Assembly: GCA_016234805.1 (NCBI GenBank)
Contig: JACRNU010000014.1
Coordinates: 1-48,778, forward strand
Length of the DNA: 48,778 nucleotides
Direction: 5' to 3'
Source of the DNA: Elusimicrobiota bacterium
GTDB taxonomy: Bacteria; Elusimicrobiota; Elusimicrobia; UBA1565; UBA9628
How positions within the stretch are numbered: the stretch's first letter is position 1; each line of letters starts with the position of its first letter. The translations under genes and the position numbers were made by a program. Below, in pieces: positions 42,300 to 48,778 of this stretch. The notes under the pieces are model-generated. The model saw only the letters and a list, made by a program, of their open reading frames with translations. It searched no databases and was not told the DNA's origin.

Positions 42300-43458
42300 G
42301 GAAGTCCTTCATGACGAAACGCCGGACACGTCTCCTGAGAAAGCTCCCGCTTTCTCAGGAGGGAAGTTCGACCAGCTCTTCGTCAACCTCGGCCCCCAGC
42401 ACCCGTCGACCCACGGGGTGCTGCGCGTGGGCCTGACCATCGAGGGCGAGGTCATCACCAAGGCCGAGCCGGACATCGGCTACCTCCACCGCGGCACCTG
42501 CAAGCTGGCCGAGGCCCGCGGCTATCACCAGTGCGTGGTCCTGACCGACCGGTGGGACTACGTCTCGGCCATGCCCAACAACCTGGCCCTGTGCCTGGCC
42601 GCGGAGAAGCTCCTGGGCGCGGAGATCCCGGCTCGGGCCCAGCACCTCCGGGTGATCATGTGCGAGTTGAACCGCATCGCCAGCCACCTGCTCTTCGTCG
42701 GCACCTACGGCATCGACCTCGGCGCGCTGACCCCGTTCCTGCACGTGTTCCGCGAACGCGAGATGATCCTCGACCTCTACGAGATGCTCTGCGGCGCAAG
42801 GCTCACCTACAACTACATCCGCATCGGAGGCGTCATGTCGGACGTCTCGCCCGAGTGGGCCGCGAAGACCCGCGAGTTCCTCGGCTTCTTCAAGCCCCGC
42901 CTCAAGGAGTACGACGACCTCCTCTCCTTCAACCCCATCTTCCTCGCCCGGGCCGAGGGCGTGGGCATCGTCTCCAAGGAGACCGCCATTGACTGGGGGC
43001 TCTCCGGGCCCAACCTGCGCGGCTCCGGCGTCCCCTACGACGTCCGCAAGTCGGACCCGTACAGCGGCTACGAAAAATTCGATTTCGAGGTCCCCCTGGG
43101 CAAGACCGGCTCCTGCTGGGACCGGTACTACTGCCGGGTGCTCGAGATGGTCCAATCCGCGCGCATCGTCGAGCAGGCTCTCGACGCCCTTCCCGCCGGC
43201 GACCTCACGGCCAAGGGCGTGGCCAAGACGCCCAAGCCCCCGCCGGGCGAAGCCTACGCCCACGTCGAAGCGTCCCGGGGAGACCTGGGCATCTACCTCG
43301 TCTCGGACGGAGGCCCGGCCCCGTACCGCCTCCATGTCCGGGCCCCCTCGTTCGTCAACCTCGCCATCCTCCAGGAGATGCTGGTGGGGCGCAAGGTCGC
43401 GGACGTGATCGCCGTCCTCGGGTCCATCGACATCGTGCTTGGGGAGACCGACCGGTGA
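42289..43458 (+). CDS. nuoD: NADH-quinone oxidoreductase subunit D
   Basis: 389 residues. [65 protein letters not shown] and [25 protein letters not shown] are standard. The C-terminus ends [11 protein letters not shown]. It lines the quinone pocket and binds NuoB. It overlaps nuoC by 11 nt. It is the last nuo gene here: the expected E/F/G/H genes do not follow, and the sequence character changes at its stop. Confidence 0.97.
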   Translation: MTNKEVLHDETPDTSPEKAPAFSGGKFDQLFVNLGPQHPSTHGVLRVGLTIEGEVITKAEPDIGYLHRGTCKLAEARGYHQCVVLTDRWDYVSAMPNNLALCLAAEKLLGAEIPARAQHLRVIMCELNRIASHLLFVGTYGIDLGALTPFLHVFREREMILDLYEMLCGARLTYNYIRIGGVMSDVSPEWAAKTREFLGFFKPRLKEYDDLLSFNPIFLARAEGVGIVSKETAIDWGLSGPNLRGSGVPYDVRKSDPYSGYEKFDFEVPLGKTGSCWDRYYCRVLEMVQSARIVEQALDALPAGDLTAKGVAKTPKPPPGEAYAHVEASRGDLGIYLVSDGGPAPYRLHVRAPSFVNLAILQEMLVGRKVADVIAVLGSIDIVLGETDR

Positions 43459-45449
43459 CGCTGCTCTCATCTCCGTCTCGGCCGCAGTTCCTCCCAGCCT
43501 CGCGCAGCAAGAGCCTGGCAGCGGGCCCATCCAGATCGTTCTTTCTTTTTGTCGGATGCGTGCTCCTCGCCGCGTCCACTCCATCACAGTGCTTCGCGGA
43601 ATACATCGGCCCCTGCTGGTGCAAAATCAGTCCGGTCCTTGGCTATAATGCCGGGGACAAGGTGTACGTCAGTGCGCTCTCGTACTTTAGCTTAGGCGTG
43701 GAAAGGCTCCCCACGAGTACGGCCTATGAGCCGGGAGATCTGCTGTATTGCGATGTCAACTCCCCATTTGCATACTTTGTTTACGACGACAATCCCCCGC
43801 CGCCGTGTTCTCCAGATGATGAGGGGCCGCCGCTATTTCTCCCGGAAGACGGACCGCATTCAAAATCGTGGACCTGCCTGTCTGCGGGAAGTTGTCAGGA
43901 GCCAGGCCCAAGCACGACGGTAACCAGGCATTTCGTCCTCGACACGACTCTTCCCGCATTGATGATCTCGTCTCCCACCGCAGGCATGGTGGTTCCCAAG
44001 GAGCCAATAACATTCTTCGGGTCGGTGTCCGACGCCGGCAGCGGCGTCAAAAAGATGTTTGCCAAGTGGACTGCCGGAGGAGGCATCTGGTTCTCCGACG
44101 AGAAACCCATTACAGGTTCAAACTGGTCCATGACACTCGTTCCGGTGCACAGCGGAGAAACCGCATTTTGGCTCTGGGCAAACGACAATGTTGATAACGG
44201 GACGGATGCCCCGCTTGAGCCCACGCTGAGCCTGATGGTGGACGGCAGTCCTCCGGAAATCCGGATTAATACGCCGACTGGTTCCGTAGCCAAGATCGAC
44301 GAAAGTTCAGGAGAAGCCACCGATAACATACGTCTGAAGGAGGTTCGCCTCAAAATCAGGGATGACACGACCGGAAGGTTCTGGACAGGCAGCGCATTCG
44401 AGTTTCCCGCTGGAGATCCTCCGAGCATCCCCATAGTCCTTTCTGGAACGGCTGCCCCATGGGGCTATCAAACCGGCTTATTGGACAGCCAGATGACTCA
44501 TCTTAGCTCCTACACCATCTTCGCTCAGGCCGAAGATTCCACGGGCAACCTGTCGCCGTGGGTGGAACGTAATTTCATCTACGATCTCTGCTCAGATACG
44601 GGGGCCACCTATCCGTATCAGCAATCCGTTCCAGACCTGGGTTCCCGGCCGGATGTTGTGAACTGTGTCGCCACCAATTGCGGGGTAAGTGTCCCGATTC
44701 TGGTCACAAGCCCAGGTCATTTCAGTCTTCCTGATATGACAGACAGGCGCCTTCGTGCCGGAATACAGGTTCGATGCGAGAAACCGGACACCGATTGCGA
44801 GTTTATGAGGAACGCCTATTGTTTAAGGCACGACAATTCTGGAGATGGCGGCTACTTGGCGCCGCGCGGAAGCTCGGTTCATGATGGCTTTGATCTTGAG
44901 GCCAAGACTTCAGATATCCGAATACCCGCTCTGACTTCAGGGCAAGTGATATTCGTAGGAATGATGACGCCTGAAAGCATCGACCCGGTGGGTTTTGACC
45001 CCCGGAACAGCTATGGATGGATTGTGGTGGTGCGGAGCGACGCGATGATTTCCGGCCACTGGGTCTACACGATGTACGCTCACCTAATTCCACCGCCAAT
45101 ACTGCCGACCAAGAAGCCAATCTACGGAGGCCTCCCGCAGTTGGTTTCGAACGGGATGCATGTCACAAGAGGCGATTACATCGGCTATGTGGGAGACACC
45201 GGCAACGCGGAGAGATATGTCCAAACGGGACAGATGCGCATGCATGTGCATGTCAGCGCTTTTCTTGCGGAAAACCGCATTGAAAGCCCCGCCGACATCA
45301 GTCGCGGATACGTCGGAGCAACCTACTTCGGCGACCATTTCGGCCGACTCAAGCCTTCGATCACCTCACGCCGAGTGAGGTTTAGGAACCTGATAGACCC
45401 TGATGGGTTCTTTGCATGCTCTTTGGCCCGGGATGGCCGATGTCCCTAA
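43455..45449 (+). CDS. Secreted M23-family (LytM) peptidase-like protein with Ig-like domains
   Basis: 664 residues from a GTG overlapping the nuoD stop. A hydrophobic signal (FFLFVGCVLLAASTPSQCFA) starts about 30 residues in, so the true start may be later. A Cys-containing N-terminal domain leads to Ig-like modules (LDTTLPALMISSPTAG, VDGSPPEIRINTP). The C-terminal part fits LytM: HDGFDLEA with His476 and Asp480, MYAHL, and HVH with His597/His599. Zinc peptidases of this group cut peptidoglycan cross-links. Base use is more AT-rich than in nuoD, and the bases between the nuoD stop and the signal look like fused debris. Confidence 0.75.
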   Translation: MTLLSSPSRPQFLPASRSKSLAAGPSRSFFLFVGCVLLAASTPSQCFAEYIGPCWCKISPVLGYNAGDKVYVSALSYFSLGVERLPTSTAYEPGDLLYCDVNSPFAYFVYDDNPPPPCSPDDEGPPLFLPEDGPHSKSWTCLSAGSCQEPGPSTTVTRHFVLDTTLPALMISSPTAGMVVPKEPITFFGSVSDAGSGVKKMFAKWTAGGGIWFSDEKPITGSNWSMTLVPVHSGETAFWLWANDNVDNGTDAPLEPTLSLMVDGSPPEIRINTPTGSVAKIDESSGEATDNIRLKEVRLKIRDDTTGRFWTGSAFEFPAGDPPSIPIVLSGTAAPWGYQTGLLDSQMTHLSSYTIFAQAEDSTGNLSPWVERNFIYDLCSDTGATYPYQQSVPDLGSRPDVVNCVATNCGVSVPILVTSPGHFSLPDMTDRRLRAGIQVRCEKPDTDCEFMRNAYCLRHDNSGDGGYLAPRGSSVHDGFDLEAKTSDIRIPALTSGQVIFVGMMTPESIDPVGFDPRNSYGWIVVVRSDAMISGHWVYTMYAHLIPPPILPTKKPIYGGLPQLVSNGMHVTRGDYIGYVGDTGNAERYVQTGQMRMHVHVSAFLAENRIESPADISRGYVGATYFGDHFGRLKPSITSRRVRFRNLIDPDGFFACSLARDGRCP

Positions 45450-45477
45450 CTGTGATGCTGCCATGCGATCAAGCGCC

Positions 45478-46818
45478 ATGAAACAAAATAATTTGTTGAT
45501 CCTAATGTTCCTACTCTTCTGTGTCGGGGCTCACGCATATGGCCGGGAACAGTTGACATGGGATGGCGAAGTGAGAGCTTTGTGGCTCTCCGTTCACCCC
45601 GAATCAATGGGGATTAGGACCCTCGGCATCGAGGGCTTGGTCGTGTACGACTTGCATGGTCGACGCATGTGGTCGTCCAAGAGCGGTTGCTTTTCCGAGG
45701 CAAAGCACAGCAACCGGCTTTGGATAGCGGATGGGCGCTACGGAAAGATCGTAGACAAGGGCACTGGAAAGGTCTTGCTCAAATCAAAGCGGATTCGCGG
45801 CATCGAAGCGATTGATGGGCTTGCCGATACCTGTTACCACACGACACTGTCGCCGGACGGGCGGTTTCTCTTTAGCGGAAATGTCACCACAGCCGACGAC
45901 GAATTTGAGCCGCCCATTCTTGAGTACGAACTCATGGCCATGGAAGTCGATACTGGGAAGGTGCTTTGGCGTGGGAAGAATATCGATGCCCCTGTGGGTG
46001 GCAAGCATGTTCTTATGCCGGACGATGCGTCCTTCGTTGTCTCCTATGAAGGCGTTTTCAGCCGGAACGGGAGAGTCTTGTGGGTGTTCCCGACAAGTTC
46101 TTACGGAAGCAGCAACGTTTTCGGCACGAAATTGCCAGCTCGGCATCCTGACAAATTATGGGCAAGTCCTGACACCTCGGTCAGCATCCGCGTAATTTCC
46201 CGGGACGGAAAGTACATGTTGGGACAAGAAGGGGAATTCTGCGACCCCTGCCCGCCAGCTCCTGGCTACATCTATGTCGGCCAAGGCGATCCTGGAAAAC
46301 CTTGGAAGAAAATCCTGCTTACTCAAGATGTGGAGAGCTTCCACGGATTCAGCGACGTCTTTAAAGACAAGACAGGGAACTCGCAGGGGCCCTATGTGGC
46401 CGTCTTGGACGAAAAACGCAACACAGCATACCTTTTCCGGGTGGATGGGACGATTGCGTGGTCGAAGGAGGTAGACTCAAAGCGTATCCGAACCGATGCC
46501 GGGGTCGGGGAGTGTCAAGCAGTCTCTGCCGAGAGCGGCATCACATTCTTTCGCGCCATGGTCCTGTTCCATTTCAGCGGATTCACGGACATCTACCGCC
46601 TGGAGGACGGAACATTGGTGAAGAGGGTCTTCCAACATGGTAACGGCGCAAAGGTCGCGGAGAGGAAGCCGGCTCCCTACGGAGGACTTCAGCGGCCGGT
46701 CTGCGAGGTCACGATGCTGGATGAAAAGGAATACGTCAATCTGACGTGGATGCCGGGACTGCCTGGCCAGAAGAAGAGAATAATGGTCTGGACTGGGAGC
46801 GTGGATGAACCGGATTGA
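45478..46818 (+). CDS. Secreted beta-propeller-like protein of unknown function
   Basis: 446 residues with a signal peptide (NLLILMFLLFCVGAHAYG). Repeating blade-like motifs such as GLVVYDLHGRRMW, VDTGKVLWRG, RNGRVLWVFP and VDGTIAWSKE recall PQQ/WD-type propellers. I cannot name a family. Base use is AT-richer than the first 43 kb. An ATG at 45463 is an alternative start; no good ribosome site is seen for either. The stop overlaps the next start by 14 nt. Confidence 0.6.
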   Translation: MKQNNLLILMFLLFCVGAHAYGREQLTWDGEVRALWLSVHPESMGIRTLGIEGLVVYDLHGRRMWSSKSGCFSEAKHSNRLWIADGRYGKIVDKGTGKVLLKSKRIRGIEAIDGLADTCYHTTLSPDGRFLFSGNVTTADDEFEPPILEYELMAMEVDTGKVLWRGKNIDAPVGGKHVLMPDDASFVVSYEGVFSRNGRVLWVFPTSSYGSSNVFGTKLPARHPDKLWASPDTSVSIRVISRDGKYMLGQEGEFCDPCPPAPGYIYVGQGDPGKPWKKILLTQDVESFHGFSDVFKDKTGNSQGPYVAVLDEKRNTAYLFRVDGTIAWSKEVDSKRIRTDAGVGECQAVSAESGITFFRAMVLFHFSGFTDIYRLEDGTLVKRVFQHGNGAKVAERKPAPYGGLQRPVCEVTMLDEKEYVNLTWMPGLPGQKKRIMVWTGSVDEPD

Positions 46819-47503
46819 AGGCTCGGAGATCGCGAGGTTATCGGTCTCCCTGGTCCGTGTCGCGTTTCTGACCGGCGTTGCCATTTTGATGTCACTGACC
46901 GATGGCAGCGCTTTCACATTCTCAGTCAGCATTCCGGCCTATCCAGTGTCAAGAACTGACGGCGTTGTCGAGGGGCCGCCAGTAAACATTTTCGCTATAC
47001 ATCCTGCGGCGTTGGATCCATGGCCACCTTCAGCAGGATTTCTTAACATCGGCGAGACCGTGCAATTGCAATTGAAGGCCATTTTCGACGATTTGCATGA
47101 GGAAGACATTACGCATGGTTTGGGAACAGAGTATTCCTCTGTTGATACGGCCGTGGTATCAGTTGACAGCGGAGGCATCGTAACCGCTGTTGGTCCTGGC
47201 GAAACCTTTGTTCTGGTGCGGTTCCGGGAAGCAGACTGCGCGATTAGGGCTTCGGTGCGTGCCAATGCGATGCTTGGCGGTTTATCAGGGGTTTTTAATC
47301 TCTACAATAGAAGTGAATTCGATCCGAGTCCTCCCGCTAACGCATCTATCCAACTCTCTCCTGGCATGACAGCGACCCTGGATGCCTTCGCTGCGTTTGC
47401 CGACGGCAAGGAGGAACTAGTCTCGGGCAATAGTTCGTTCTTGTTGACTTCTTTTAATCCCAATGCCGTTCACTTAAGCCGGCCTCTCGACGAGAAATGG
47501 TAG
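46805..47503 (+). pseudogene. Secreted BIG2 (Ig-like) domain protein truncated by the IS
   Basis: A signal peptide (VAFLTGVAILMSLTDGSA) is followed by a bacterial Ig-like 2 domain: LNIGETVQLQLKAIFDD, YSSVDTAVVSVDSGGIVTAVGPGETFVLVRF. A second similar domain starts (IQLSPGMTATLDAFAAFADGKEE) and stops at 47460. The last 14 codons, from NAVHLSRP on, are read from the IS left inverted repeat. The original gene was longer. Confidence 0.75.
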
Positions 47504-48778
47504 AGTGTTCCCTCGAACGCCGAGAAGGGGATACCCATGGGGCTGGCATCGTCGCTTGTCTCCTTGGGCGACGGCACGCTTCCGGCGTCGTTCGAGGGCT
47601 CGCAATCGGGATGGGACTGTACCGAGACCTCCCGATCGAGAACGTGGTCAGGCGGCTGGACTTGGTGCTGCCTGGGGAGGACGGAGAGCCGCAGACGGTG
47701 GGGAAGGGGGCCATTTGCACGGCAAGGGCCCGCGTGGGAGCCGAACCGTTGCGCACGCTCTTTGGGGTCACGGCAGAACGCTGGGGTTTGGAGTCGGCGG
47801 ATCGTTATCGATGGCACGGCCTGGTGGTGTTGGGCGGAGACGGGGTGACATTGCGGGTGCCCGACAGTCCGGAGAACCGGGAGGAATTCCACCTTCCTGG
47901 GTCGGCCAGACGCTCGGCGGGGTATCCCCAGATACGGGGCGTCGGGTTGATGGATTTGCGCAGCCGCAAGCTGGTGGATTTCGACTTCGCCGACTGCAAG
48001 ACCGGCGAGTTGACGCTGGCGGGCCCCCTCCTGGCGAGAGTTCCCGATCATTCGGTGTCGGTGCTCGATCGGCTCTACGTCGACTACTGCCTCCTGCACG
48101 GGATTCGCTCTCTGGGAGAGCGCCGGCACTGGCTGTTGCGGGCGCGAAAGAACCTGAAGTGGAAGGTGATACAGCGGCTGGGACGGGGAGACGACTTGGT
48201 CGAGGTTACCATTTCCTACGCGGCCCGACGCAAGCATCCCGAACTGCCGAAAACCTTTCTGGCCCGCGTCATACGCTACCATCGGAAAGGTTTTCGCCGG
48301 CGGACGCTGCTGACATCGTTGCTGGACCCAAAGCAGTATCCGGCGGCGGAGATTGCGGACTTGTACTGCGAACGATGGGAACTGGAGCTCGCCTACGACG
48401 AGATCAAGACCCATACCCTGGATCGGGAAGAGGCCATTCGCTCGAAGACTCCGGACGGGGTGCGGCAAGAGGTCTGGGGATTGCTGATCGCGTACAATCT
48501 GGTGCGTCACGAGATGGAATGCGTCGCGTTGGAACGAGGCGTCGCGCCCCGGCGGATCAGCTTCTTGTACTCCTTGCGGGTCATTCGAGACGTGTTCTAT
48601 TGGGCGGCGATGGCGAGCCCAGGCTCCCTGCCGAAGATGGTGAAGAGGATGCGCCTCGACGTCGGGAAGCTCCTTCTTCCCGAGCGACGAACCGACCGAC
48701 GCTACCCTCGTCATGTCAAAATCAAGATGAGCGGCTATCTGCGCAACGACGGGCACCCGGCTTAAGTGAACGGCATTG
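47461..48778 (+). mobile_element. Complete IS4-family insertion sequence (1318 bp)
   Basis: Perfect 22-bp terminal inverted repeats starting CAATGCCGTTCACTTAAG lie at 47461-47482 and 48757-48778. They resemble the ends of IS4 itself (TAATGCCGATCAGTTAAG). The single transposase gene fills the element. The window ends exactly at its last base. A partial second copy begins the window. No target duplication can be verified, since the right flank is outside. Confidence 0.95.
47497..48765 (+). CDS. IS4-family DDE transposase
   Basis: 422 residues. Catalytic residues: Asp115 (LGGDGVTLR), Asp191 (VLDRLYVD) and Glu297 in the family Y-x2-R-x3-E-x6-K motif (Y290, R293, E297, K304; LYCERWELELAYDEIK). 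PDSPENREEFHLPG, RRHWLLRARKN and LIAYNLVRHEM align with E. coli IS4 transposase. The N-terminus is slightly shorter than in IS4 (about 440 residues), but nothing looks broken. It cuts and pastes the element by its 22-bp ends. Confidence 0.95.
   Translation: MVECSLERREGDTHGAGIVACLLGRRHASGVVRGLAIGMGLYRDLPIENVVRRLDLVLPGEDGEPQTVGKGAICTARARVGAEPLRTLFGVTAERWGLESADRYRWHGLVVLGGDGVTLRVPDSPENREEFHLPGSARRSAGYPQIRGVGLMDLRSRKLVDFDFADCKTGELTLAGPLLARVPDHSVSVLDRLYVDYCLLHGIRSLGERRHWLLRARKNLKWKVIQRLGRGDDLVEVTISYAARRKHPELPKTFLARVIRYHRKGFRRRTLLTSLLDPKQYPAAEIADLYCERWELELAYDEIKTHTLDREEAIRSKTPDGVRQEVWGLLIAYNLVRHEMECVALERGVAPRRISFLYSLRVIRDVFYWAAMASPGSLPKMVKRMRLDVGKLLLPERRTDRRYPRHVKIKMSGYLRNDGHPA

Overview
The window is a bacterial chromosomal segment with high G+C. 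Nearly all of it is tightly packed genes with short or overlapping junctions (GTGA, ATGA, TTGA), frequent GTG/TTG starts and several promoters whose -10 box lies 5-8 nt before the start codon. A GYF-domain coiled-coil protein, a CPBP protease with a long low-complexity N-terminus, a subtilisin with many fibronectin-like repeats and a FlgD-like tail, a PorV-type outer membrane protein, complex I genes and a bacterial histone together fit a Gram-negative from an under-sampled phylum. High-GC Elusimicrobiota is my best guess, by inference only; no marker here is decisive.

Layout. 1-138 is the right end of an IS4-family insertion sequence, and a full copy (47461-48778) closes the window, so the segment is bounded by two copies of the same element. 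122-2765 (minus) is an envelope/lipid operon: radical SAM-SPASM protein, CDP-alcohol phosphatidyltransferase and a GT-C type membrane protein cut by the IS. 2794-5136 (plus) holds a CTP-dependent lipid kinase relative, a membrane-anchored thioredoxin-like protein and RtcA. 5175-10719 contains a membrane-anchored protein, a Ser/Thr kinase, a secreted alpha-amylase and a CPBP protease. 10816-14631 (minus) is an aminotransferase / ABC exporter / TPR / receiver operon. 14676-15196 is a ParE/Phd-type toxin-antitoxin pair, followed by the proteostasis cluster tig-clpP-lon without clpX. Two tRNAs (Leu, Lys) follow.

20082-25848 (plus) encodes a GYF/coiled-coil protein, a helical protein, a SpoIID-like protein and a GT4 glycosyltransferase that appears to start with CTG. 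25913-27209 is isocitrate dehydrogenase with a broken, replaced substrate loop. 27271-32677 carries a GT2 glycosyltransferase and the classical rpmF-plsX-fabG-acpP-rnc lipid/RNA cluster plus an acyl-CoA dehydrogenase. 32665-37795 (minus) is a PorV-like protein and a giant subtilisin/FN3 gene split by a frameshift. 37902-39811 has a NarL-type regulator, a Met tRNA, a TPR protein and a 59-residue histone-fold protein. 39834-43458 is a MidA/NDUFAF7-like methyltransferase in an operon with nuoABCD.

Directly after nuoD the composition becomes visibly more AT-rich. Three secreted-protein genes of different character (M23 peptidase with Ig-like domains, a beta-propeller, a BIG2 protein) run up to the IS, which truncates the last. 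This looks like a rearranged or acquired island.

The least conventional signal is a set of small dispersed repeats. A 24-nt unit is read in the same frame (A-L-K-G-S-P-x-G) inside two unrelated proteins and is nested in an intergenic palindrome. A family of C-rich/G-rich palindromes sits right in front of start codons. Two unrelated multi-copy inverted-repeat clusters lie beside clpP and beside a response regulator/tRNA-Met.
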